Assembly: GCA_003993805.1 (NCBI GenBank)
Contig: RSEF01000004.1
Coordinates: 12,642,211 to 12,706,210, forward strand
Direction: 5' to 3'
Length of the DNA stretch: 64,000 nt
Source of the DNA: Himantopus leucocephalus
Lineage: Eukaryota; Chordata; Aves; Charadriiformes; Recurvirostridae
Position 1 is the first letter of the stretch. The number at the start of each line of letters is the position of its first letter. The notes beneath the pieces are model-generated. The model was not told the DNA's origin, did no database searches, and saw nothing but the letters and a program-made list of their open reading frames with translations. A program made the position numbers and the translations under genes. Shown here one piece after another: positions 25,718-36,130 of this stretch.

Positions 25718-25993
25718 TGCTGGCAGTAGGGGAAAGGGGCCTGTTACAAGCTCCACCGCGTTACTGCGTCTATAGCTACAGCCAGTCCCAGCTTTCCTGG
25801 GGTGAATCTCTGCCTTACACTTCTGGTGATACCATGCAGACATACTGTAAAAAAGGGATTTTTCTAATAAACCAGTTCTTTATTAAGTACAGTTTTTCCT
25901 CCTCTCTGTTGTACTTCAGTTGTGGATTTTCCTGAGTGATTACATCCATCTATAAGATCCATTGGCTTACTTTGTGTCTGGATGGGTCCAACA
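25718..25993 (+). mobile_element. Candidate 276-bp solo LTR (endogenous retrovirus)
   Basis: The segment begins TGCTGG and ends CCAACA, which are inverted complements except for one base, and is flanked on both sides by CTCCC. It carries AATAAA at 25866-25871 about 120 bp before its end, with a T/G-rich stretch after it, as in the R-U5 part of retroviral LTRs. There is no internal retroviral sequence beside it, so if real it is a solo LTR left by recombination. I do not recognise the family. The assignment rests on ends, duplication and poly-A signal, not on homology. Confidence 0.45.
25866..25871 (+). terminator. AATAAA poly-A signal in candidate LTR
   Basis: Canonical hexamer followed by a T/G-rich stretch within 60 bp. 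It fits the R-U5 boundary of the candidate LTR. AATAAA is common in AT-rich DNA, so alone it proves nothing. Confidence 0.4.
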
Positions 25994-25998
25994 CTCCC
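25994..25998. repeat. Right target-site duplication of candidate LTR
   Basis: CTCCC directly after the terminal CA of the candidate LTR, equal to 25713-25717. Confidence 0.45.
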
Positions 25999-26620
25999 CC
26001 TTCAAATATTATTTCTCTTAGTTCACTTTTATTATGTTATTATTAAGATACCAATTATACTCTTCCCAACATCTTCAATCTCCTCCGTCCCCTTTGCTAC
26101 CATTTCCCATTATTATGAGCTGGAAGTCCCTGAAATACAGACTTAGTGCTGTGATTTTCACTATTGAAATGTCAGAAACTGTATGGCTGAAATGATACTT
26201 CTCTTCTTCAGTCTTCCTTTGCTATGTGACTTTCCAGGCATGTATTTGCATTCCTTGTTTCTGTGCCCTCTCAAGTCCTCTTTTCCCTCCAACTTCACTG
26301 GCTCTTTTTTTGCCTCCCCCTCAACCAACTTTCAGATATAATAAATGATGCAGCCAGACTGGTAGGCTTAATGCATCATCTCAAATTGCTTTTGCATTCA
26401 AATTGTCTACCTAGGTCCTGTACATGCCAGAACGCAGCGTGTATTAAAATATATCATATCTGAATAGAGTAACAGCTGCTTCTTTACAGGTAAAACCTAT
26501 AAGCATCCACAAGGGGACTGTGGGAAAAATACTTTCAGTTGAGAAAGTAAAAGACAGTTTTTTCTCACTCATAAATACTATGTCTCTAACACATATAAAA
26601 ATGGCTTTTCAGCTCACACT

Positions 26621-26658
26621 GGTTTGGTTTTTTGTTTGAGGTTTTGTTTGTTTGTTTA
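26621..26658 (+). repeat. GTTT-rich simple repeat
   Basis: Irregular GGTTT and GTTTGTTT units on the + strand, similar in style to 25491-25602 and 60157-60302. Confidence 0.7.
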
Positions 26659-27376
26659 GAGGCAATCAATCAGTACAGATGGAAAAATCAATCAATGATT
26701 TACTGAGGCTTGTTTTAACTTCCTCAGCTCTCACTGCCACACAATTTATAACAAAATAAGGAAGGAGGAGGGAAAATCCTGGATAGAGTGAAAATAATTG
26801 GAAGGAGGAGGAGGCACAAATGTGCACCTGACAAGTTTGTTAAAGAATTTTCTCCATGTGAACAAATCTATGTAAAATGCTCTCCTAATACAAAAAGTGA
26901 CTAACTTAATGTGCTACATTTTTTGAAAGAGACTGTAATATAAAATGTCAACTATCAAAATACCAGAGTTGAAATTTTCCTAATGTTAGCTTTTGCAAGA
27001 ATTTCATAAACTTTTTCTCCTAATAAGTTGAAAAAAGTCTTAAAAACTTTCCAGTTGTAAAAAAGCTTTGACTTTGGTTCACATTCAATTACTTTGTTTT
27101 AATTTTGAACTTTTTTCTTGCAACTATATTTGTTTTTCATTTTAAAACAACACTTTGAACTGAAAAAGTATATCATTAATAAAAAGAATATTTTAATTCA
27201 ACATATTCTATTTCCTGTTTATTAGAAAGAGGAAAAAAGATCTAAAAATATGAAAAATAAAATTAAAAATTTGTTTTGATACAGTAGCACTATCTGATGA
27301 TGAAAAAGCTTTTTGTCCAGTAATTCTTGATTACTCCTAGAAGACAGAATGCTACTTGTTTAAAATTTTGGATATT

Positions 27377-27400
27377 CCTTTTTTTCTTTTTTTTTTTTTA
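27377..27400. repeat. T-rich homopolymer tract
   Basis: Two T runs interrupted by single C, about 24 bp. No retroelement body adjoins it. Confidence 0.75.
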
Positions 27401-29330
27401 AGATTTTATGTTAGGTGTTTTTGAAAGATGTCTGTAATCTTCGAAAACATTACCAAAAAATAAATCAAATGCATGAGTTGACAAGCAAAATGTGTTCATG
27501 AAGCCAAAGTACAAACAAAAGACTATCATTTATCACAGTTTCATTAGCAGGGGTATATAATCATCTACAAGTCTGCTTCTATTGTAGAAAGACTGAGAAG
27601 TCCATTAAAGGTAACAGTCAAAGCCTAACTTTTCTGGAGTATAAAAAATTCTTTGAAGCAGAATAAAGAACAAACAGCAGTCTGCCACTCTAAAAGATAA
27701 TTTCAGTCATACAATTAATAGTCCCAGATTCCGTGAGTATGTCTAAAGAAAACAACAAAGAAACTCAAAAGGCAGGAAGGAGGTTTCCTGGGAATGAGAT
27801 GCTTACCAGTGAGGTACAAAATACATTCAGGAGACTGAGGTCACAGAGGAACTGGCCAACATTTCAAAATGCACAAAGCTGGGTAAAATCACTTAAATAT
27901 AATAGTAGGAGGAGTGTGTACACACACAGTACAGTAATTCTATGCTAATAAAATACACAGCAACTTGCTTGCTTTAATTATCATGTTAAATACCAATTAA
28001 AATAAGAATATGCCTCACAAAATGAGATGTATTTATAATAAAATGAACCATTAAAATAGGAAAATAAAAGGAACCCCCATGTTGTCTATGAAGACTCCAA
28101 CCAATGACATACTTCTGAAAGACTCACATTTCTGTAGTGTTTAGGAATACTTTCAGCTAAAGCTACCACTTTTAGAATAACATATCTCCAACAACACTTC
28201 GTTTGAGACTTAGTAAGATTCTTTACAAGTGCTTCAAGTAGTATACTGGTTTCAAAGGGACTGTCAAGGAGCTTAAATTACCTTAGTTCATAAGCCTTTT
28301 GCTGAATCAAAATTTTTAATTATTTCCACCAAATAGTCCTACATATCACTTCCATTTCTGAGTCTGCTATCTTGAAGGTTCTAAAATGTTCTAGGCTAAC
28401 AAGACATTTATATCAAATAAAAATTAAATTTAAAAAAAAATTCCATTCCATTTTGAATAGTTTCACTCATGTCATCACTAATCCAAAATATAAACCGTCT
28501 CCTAGAACACTGTTTCTTCTTTAAGCCTATAAAAAGAGACATGCTAGTCTCCAAGGTAGTTGGGCACAGAGAATATATGACTATTAAATAAGATATTTTT
28601 GTAGGAATTTTTTGTCCTCTTATGTTGTCTACACATATAATGAAAAACTGGTGAGCACTGGGATTTATTGGCCCTGAATTTTACCGATTTTGGCTGTTCC
28701 TGTTTTCTCATATATCACAGTAGTTGTGGAATGTCCTTGTCTCTGCTCTCCCACACTGATTTTCAGTTTTCACCTGATCTCCAAAACCAGTCTTAGCTTT
28801 ATTCTTCTGTATAACAAAGTTAAGGCAAATCAAAGCAAAACAATCAAACTGCCCTGTAAAGACAGACATTAAAGATTTCTTTCTGCATATAGATTCTGGA
28901 ACATGTTGAGAGAGGAATAAGTGTGAAGTTTATCACTATCAATGATAATCCTGGATATTTTAATGGATCAGAGACACTTCAAAATGAAACTGATAATATA
29001 CTGATGGTAAAGACAGATATTAGTGAACCCAAAGATGAAAATCTTCTGCCAATATTCATGAGAACTACAGTCCAGCTGGATCTTCAAGAGACAAAAAGGA
29101 AACTAACCTTTTTTCAACACTCAGATAAAGCTCAACCAACTGTCCAGAAGACTTTTTTCTTGTTTCTATTTGTCTGCTTCTATTTTGTCTTTCTTTGCTT
29201 CATTCCAAAATTCAGTATAAAATCAAAGTTTATTGAATTCCAAGTTGCTTTAAAAGGAATAATTATATAGTTTTTTCCAGATAATGTAAATTAAAACATA
29301 TTAATGTTATTAATATATTTTACAGTATCA

Positions 29331-29446
29331 AAAGCCACCTGGACATGGTCCTGGACAGCCTGTTCTAGGTGGCCCTGCTTGAGCAGGGAGGTTGGGCAAG
29401 ACGACACCCAGAAGTCCCTTTCAGCCTCAACCATTCTGTTGTTCAC
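29331..29446 (+). mobile_element. CR1 LINE 3' tail, + strand
   Basis: About 115 bp matching the CR1 3' end: GCCACCTGGACATGGTCCTG, then a GGCCCTGCTTGAGCAGGG block, GAAGTCCCTTTCAGCCTCAA and a terminal CCATTCTGTTGTTCAC, an altered form of the CR1 ATTCTGTG octamers. Nothing of the coding part remains. The sequence type differs from the 3' end of the copy at 16835, suggesting another CR1 subfamily. Confidence 0.88.
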
Positions 29447-30635
29447 AATATATGACAAGGACAAAAAGAATATCATGAGAGTCAAGAAATCTTCTAAATG
29501 ACCATGGACTAAGAATAAAAGTATACTGCAAACTTCATACAGTTACATTTTAAATAATTTCCATAAATGTCTGCTCTCAATTACTGTCATATACATTACA
29601 CTTTCTCTTGTAAGGGGAATTCTCTTATACCTTTCCCCCCTCCTAATTATTGCCATGTATCACTGCACCATGTAGGTGTGTTCAGCAAGTAGCACTTTGT
29701 TAAACTTCACAAAACTTCGGTTAAGCTTAACTTGAACTTAATTTTGTTAAGCATTATTGATAATGTAATAGCTAATCAACAAGATTGCAAAGGGGACTTG
29801 GCCAAAAAAAAAAAAAAAATTGAAGTTTTGTTGTCAACACTTTCCAAATGCACTGTCAAGGAGTTTGACCCAGCTCCTGAATGTGCTTAACAGTGACATG
29901 AGCTCCAAGTGCCAAATGATTACCATGGTCCAGTCATGTCAACAGCACAGCAGCTATCTGATTCCAGCAAGCCTTACTTTAAAAAAAGAATAGTTTACTA
30001 TTAAACATGTTTGTGGTCTAGGCTTTTGCCATTAGGAGAGAGAAAAAGCAAGCGAAATCTCGAGAATGGACAAAGCACGACAGAGAGAGGTAGTGAGCAA
30101 GAGAGAGAGCATTCATTGAGATCTTAATACAGATATAGAAAAGTAGAAAAAAGACTAGACTGAGACAAACCAGAAATTATAAGCTACAGCTTGCTGGCGC
30201 TGGGCCAAACCTAAGGTACTCCACAACAGTAAGGAAAAGATTTTGCCTGCTGCATAATCCTCTGGGACACTGGCACGGAGAAAAAGGTTGTGAAGCTGGC
30301 AAAGATATCTGATTATAATAGGAAAAACAATTAAAGTGCCTATTAATGCTACATGCCTTAAGCCCCTCAGGTTGCAACACGTATTCGAACCTGCAAAAAG
30401 TGAATTTACTCCAGAGGCATCTGGGATGACAGTCACTGCAAAGAGCTATGTCACAACCTCCCTCAACAACAGCTTCTATTTTCCCTTTTGTAAAGGTGGT
30501 TTTATTTGGTCTCCCAAAGAAAGATCACTGACCCCAAGAGCAACAGGAAATAAAAGCATTGAATTGGTACTACTTGTGCACGAATACTGGTGGGGTGAAC
30601 CCACAGGATCTTACTAAAGATGAGTAAGATGCATA
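29447..30635. other. Unique non-coding DNA with a poly-A run
   Basis: No gene recognised. A 16-bp A run lies at 29804-29819 with no retroposed gene or LINE before it. Open frames around 30155-30617 on both strands have no recognisable motif. Confidence 0.55.
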
Positions 30636-30856
30636 TTTCATAGAATCATAGAATGGTTTAGGTTGGAAGGGACCTTGAAGATCATGGAGTTCCAACCCCC
30701 CTGCCATGGGCAGAGACACCTCCCACTAGACCAGATTGCTCAAAGCCCCATCCAGCCTGGCCTTAAACACTTCCAGGGATGGGGCTTCCACAACTTCTCT
30801 GAGCAACCTGTGCCAGTGCCTTACCACCCTCAAAGTGAAAAATTTCTTCATAATAT

Positions 30857-31252
30857 CTAATCTAAATCTATACTCTTCCAGTTTGAAACCATTCCTCCAC
30901 ATGGTATCACTACAAGCCCTTGTAAAAAGTCCTTCTCCAGCTCTCCTGTAGGGCCCCCTTCAGGTACGGGAAGGCCACAATAAGGTCTCCCCAGAGCCTT
31001 CTCTTCTCCTGNNNNNNNNNNNNNNNNNNNNNNNNNNNNNNNNNNNNNNNNNNNNNNNNNNNNNNNNNNNNNNNNNNNNNNNNNNNNNNNNNNNNNNNNN
31101 NNNNNNNNNNNCCTCAGCTGCTCTTCATAAGACTTGTGCTCTAGACCCATCACCGGCTTTGTTGCCCTTCTCTGGACACGCTCCAGCACCCCAACGTCTT
31201 TCTTAGAGTGAGGGGCCCAAAAGCGAACACAGTACTTGAGGTGGGGCCTCAC
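30857..31252 (-). pseudogene. CR1 ORF2 C-terminal fragment, minus strand
   Basis: Before the N gap the frame reads [29 protein letters not shown] and HKSYEEQLR, the same C-terminal block seen in the CR1 copy at 16854-18023. The reading beyond the Ns cannot be trusted because the gap size is nominal. No RT catalytic motif is present. It is a dead LINE remnant, not a host gene. Confidence 0.9.
31012..31111. other. 100-N assembly gap within CR1
   Basis: Nominal 100-N gap. Aligning the flanks by eye with the CR1 copy near 17700-17765 suggests only about 20-25 bases are really missing, so the gap is probably over-sized. CR1 copies elsewhere probably caused the break. Confidence 0.9.
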
Positions 31253-31259
31253 CAGTGAC

Positions 31260-31998
31260 GAAAGGATGTTAGTGCCTACATTTTTCCTGACAATCTGGTC
31301 CTACATCGTTAAGCCTCTAGCTATATTTCTGACTAGTTTTACTTCCTATACACCTGCCCTGCTCAAGCCCTAGATGTCAGCTTTAATAAAGCTCCTTCTG
31401 TCACGTATGACCTTTGCAAAAGTACTAATCAAGCTTTCACCTTCGTTACTCCTCCTGATGAATCACTTCTACCACAAAGCCACAAGGACGTAAAAAGGAA
31501 AATGATAACCAGCTTAAAATAAAAGAACATCCTCAACACATGCTTATTTATTCCCATATTTTACTAAAGAAATGCTTTATAAGCCTTTCTGACTTTTATA
31601 TTCAGTTGTAATATCAGCCAGAATTTCCGTGGGATAAAGAGCACACCTTCATTCATTAAAGAAGTAGAGAGCTTGAGTTCATTCAAAGATTGAGAGAGTC
31701 AATGAAGTAATTTACCAATAAATTAGCTGTCAGAGAGCTATGGACTAATGCTAGTCTGTAATAAACTAGCAGTACAGATGTACCTCAGATTTAGCTGTTA
31801 AACAATTAGTTGAGAAATTCCTCCTTCTCCTGAGTGGACATTAGGGTAAATCACTGACAAAGTACTAATTATGGCTTCTCAGCCATTATTTTATCCTTCA
31901 CCAAAAAAAATCACAATAAACCTAAACAGTCAGGAGAGTGAGCATTAGGAAGAGTAGAAAGGATAGACAGGATATGAAGAGAGTAACACAGCTAAACA
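31260..31998. other. Unique non-coding DNA
   Basis: No gene or repeat recognised between the CR1 and the next single-N join. Confidence 0.6.
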
Positions 31999-32081
31999 AA
32001 GGCACAATGAAAAGCATTTTAGTTCTACATAAATTTTCCNAAGGCACAATGAAAAGCATTTTAGTTCTACATAAATTTTCC
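31999..32081. repeat. Single-N join with 41-bp identical duplicate
   Basis: Bases 31999-32039 recur exactly at 32041-32081 around an N at 32040. It is interpreted as unmerged contig overlap. An open frame at 31938-32144 contains the same ten-residue repeat twice only because of this. Confidence 0.88.
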
Positions 32082-35000
32082 ATTTTAATGTTATACATTC
32101 ACCTTAATCTGATCACAAATCATGTAATTTCTGGGATAAATTAGCTACCCAAAAAACTAGCCAAAATACTGTAATGATGACAAGAAAATATGTGTATCAC
32201 TATAATATAAATACATTTGAGCTTCTAGGTAAGGGGGGGCGGGGCAGGCGGGAATTATCTTTGTAAATGGGAAAAAGAGGTCTTAAACAGAAGCAAGAGA
32301 CAAGGATTCAAGACTAAAGTTTGAAATATAACTACCAAGGTCAGTAAAACCAAGACAATCTTACCCATGCTTTATCCGTGCATGAAATGGGGTGGGGGGG
32401 AGGCCAAGTAGATACTATTTCTACAAATGTGAGACATATAAGATAGCAGTCTAAGATAATGAGCAGATGGGGCATGAGAATTTTCTACTAGAAAATGACA
32501 TTTAATTGATAGTTGTATAGTTAATTAAATGTTGTTCATTAAAAGCTGGTAATTAAACTTGAGGTCATCTTATCTGGTAATGGTTGTGTTTTGCTATATG
32601 TGGCATATATTTTGTATAAACGTGCATTTATTAATTTTTGGAATGAAAGGAATACAATAAATTTTTTAGGAATCTGAGAAATTTCCATATTCTTCATATT
32701 TTAACATATCAAGTAATAAAAACCCTAAATTAATCAATATTTTTGTTGTTACCAGGCAATTCTGATTTAGAAAAGTTGTCCAAAACATTTAGAATTAAGA
32801 ATTCATTGAACAAGGTTACTGAAGGGTGTTTCTTTTTCTTGGTTTAAAAACAAGGTTTTAAAACTTAATTTTTAAGATTTTAAAATAAAATATTTGTGAA
32901 AACAGAAAAAGTAAGACTCCTTTCAAATTCAAACACTTTTCTAACAGTTTTTTCTGCTTCCACCATTTTAAGGAGGTTGTTTGTTTCATACAAACTCTTC
33001 AAAGTAGTCAAGATTAAAATCCATTGTCTCTGGGAAATGATTAACATGTACAAATAGTTTAGAAATACTGCAAATTAGACACAGTTGTGGACAAAAGGGT
33101 AATTCTGTATTGCTAAGCAACACTGTATAGTTAGGCTTCCAACTGCTCAGATTTAGCAGTACAGTTACATATCTGAGCAATCCAAATCAATATGATTAAT
33201 GTCCTGTAAGCAGGAAGTCAACTAACATCACTATTTACTGAACGTTGTGAAATTACCCCGTCTTCCCTAATTTTAATACCTAGGACCGAGCCTGGAGTCA
33301 ACGGTACACGCAGATAACTTATGTCTCCAAAACAGGGAGTGTGCAGTACAAACCATCTTTTTGACGTATTTTGTAGAATTTCACTTTCTCTAGGTTACAT
33401 AATTCATTTACGCTTTCTGCTCTGTTTATCCTATTTCTAATGGTTATTACTTTGGTTACTTTTCCTGTGGAGAGAGAGAAATCAATAACAGAAAAAACCC
33501 TAAACAAACCAAAACAGAAAAACAGCACCATGAGAAGTTTCATCTACACTTAGAAAATAGAGGTATATCTGTATGGACGTTCCCCTTTACGTGTCACCCT
33601 GAGGCCAAGAGCTCAAAGCACCTCTGCCCAGCACAGGTAATGCATTTGTTGTCTGAAACAGCACAGCTGGCACTTGGCCCCTGGACGCTGTTCAACATGC
33701 AGTAGAGCGCTGCCTGGTTGGCACTTTTACAGGTATGGACTTTTCCCATTTGATGCTATTGCTCCAAGTTTTTCTTACAAGTTCAAAGCTCGGGGAGACA
33801 GCAGTGGTTGGTAATAACGGAATACTTTTGTATGTGACCAAAATAAAGGATGATAACTGGTTAGATATCCTACATTGCATTTTATTTCATGCACAGTTCT
33901 GAAAATTACAAAAAAAATATTTTAGAATCCCCAATATTCTCAGGAAAGATATATAAATATGCTTCTACAGCTTTCAGTGAGAAATAATTGTGTTAAAGCC
34001 AAGAAACAAAATGAATGTTTAGATCACACAAGAAAATGCCACATGTGAAGGAATAACACTAAGTTCCAAATCAGCTTATATCTTTATGGAAGGGAATTTA
34101 CGAAGAAGAACAGATAATACTGTTACTAGTGATTAAGCATTACCTCTCCTGGCTAAGTAATACATTTTAGGTTGAACAAATTCTAGTTAACGTAAAGCTT
34201 GACAGACACGTGTCACATATATCAATGGTGTCTATATTATCAGCCTTGAATGAAAGGAATTCTCCACATAAAGTAGAATCAAGGAGATGGTAAGGATGGC
34301 ATGCTTTCCTGCTTTCCTCTCAACAATCTGTTGGGCAAGTCACATATTTTTAAACATAGATTTGAAAAGTGTATGTGTTTAATTTTACAGGTATTTCTGT
34401 CTCCAATGTATGACAATCAGTGTTTGGGCCTTGACAGAAAAGGCAGCCAGAATCATCCCAAACTGTGTATGTCAAACCTCTGAGGGACTGACAGTACCCT
34501 TTCTTGAATGCAAGGGACATATGGCAAAGTCCTAAAAACATGTCAATTTGTTTAAATGTTATGAATTACACCTTGACGTAAGTGGTTCCTATTTTCTCTA
34601 CAGCATCTGTCAACAGACCATACACACTACAGCAGTTTCTTCTTGACAATAAAATTAAACATTTCGAAACTGAACTGAATTCAAAATTGAACTGAATTGT
34701 TCCGTGGCCTGTCTATCCAGCCCACTGAGCAACTCTTAACAGCTGCAAAACAGCAGCACAAAAAGTGTTTTGGAATAATGTATTAGCTAAGGATTTGGGA
34801 GATCATACGCTTTTTGGGGCCTCTGTGGTCCCAGTAAGAGAAATTATGCATGAACAAAGTTATTTTGCATAAGTATGGGGTTTTTTGCATAGCATGTCTG
34901 ATGCATCCCAACACCATATATGATTTATTGCATGTGACTACTAGACATTTTATGGACACCTGACAGTCTAGGCTTCCAAGTACCAGGAAAAGCCACCAAA

Positions 35001-36110
35001 GGCTATAAAAATACAGCATAAATGACATCTTGCGTACTTTTTTTATGGGAGACAGGATTTAATGGTAAAATATGTGAAATCTCATATTATAGCAGAGGGT
35101 CTGGATGCATTAGCGATCACTGCTGGATCAAACTGAACTTGGACCCTCTACGCTCATGACTTAGGAGGGCACTGTTTCCAGCCACTGGCTGGGATGCTTC
35201 CATCTCTTCCAGTAGCTCACAATAAAGGCATGATGTTGAAGCAGTTTTAAAATGTTTTTATTGCTGCGTGACTCGTTCCTCAGAGACAGAGAGGATTTCA
35301 GCCAGTGTGACATCTTTTAGAAAATGTACTGTACTGATTCCCTTTATAACCTGGCCTTGAAAAGTAACTGCAGTTTGCTGGAAACACTTCCTAGAATCAG
35401 TTAAAGGGCTAGCATTCATCTTCTTTAAATAAAAGTGAAATTAAATCACACTGAATTCCAACTAGCTCTGCCTGCCAAGAAATTTCAGAGGACTGGCATC
35501 TCTAGAAGAATCCAAATGGGCTACAATGATGGCACAGCTCTGACTAGAACCCAAATAAGTTTTATAGCAAAGATATATAGAGAGATATATAAATAAGAAA
35601 GCCAGAAGTGAAGAATAACTACAGAATGTCATGCTTCAGGTCACAGACAGCAGTCTCATAGTACGACACAAACTAAAATTACATACTTTCCACAGAGAAT
35701 CCTCACAGATGTCAGGAAAGGGATTGCACAAAGATCAAGGAAGAAATGTAGTCTTTCCTTATTGCCAACCTTAAGCTAGAAAATTGACTTTTCTTAAGCC
35801 CCTTTTATTCCTCCTTTGTTGCATCTCTTCCTATCATCATATTAGTTTTTCCTCCCAATTTCTTTTTTTTTGTTTTGTGTTTCCATTGATATTCACTCCC
35901 TGAATTCTCAGCCCAATCGGTTCATCTAATTAAAAATATCAGCATGTAAACATGGAGTCAGGTGCACTGTTACTGGATTTCACTGTTCTCTCACTGTCAA
36001 TGTAGGACCTGATAATTCCCATTCAGGTTATTCCTTTATCTGATGTCATACTAAAGAAGATGTAATGGCTTCCGTTTGTGGGATTTTCTATCCATACCTT
36101 TCATATGGTG

Positions 36111-36130
36111 TTTTTTGTTTTTTTTTTTTT
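36111..36130. repeat. Poly-T tract
   Basis: T run with a single G, about 20 bp. No adjoining element. Confidence 0.75.

Larger units (their letters stand above)
25999..29330. other. Unique non-coding DNA
   Basis: AT-rich sequence (especially 26930-27480) with no recognised gene. The 115-codon + frame at 28923-29270 encodes a peptide with a Phe-rich hydrophobic stretch but no recognisable family, no acceptor-like start and no obvious coding bias. Confidence 0.55.
30636..31259 (-). mobile_element. CR1 LINE, 5'-truncated, minus strand, split by gap
   Basis: The 3' end is at the low coordinate: two CATAGAAT octamers (30639-30654), the complement of the diagnostic CR1 terminal ATTCTATG repeat, followed by the complement of the CR1 3' untranslated region. 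From about 30860 it enters the C-terminal part of ORF2. A 100-N gap interrupts it at 31012-31111. It stops around 31259, inside the reverse transcriptase C-terminal region, so it is strongly 5'-truncated. Its 3' untranslated region is longer and different from the copy at 16835. Confidence 0.95.

Noticed and set aside
28923..29270. 115-codon + strand open frame with a Phe-rich hydrophobic stretch
   Set aside because: No family resemblance, no splice signals and no coding-like composition. Expected by chance in AT-rich DNA of this length.
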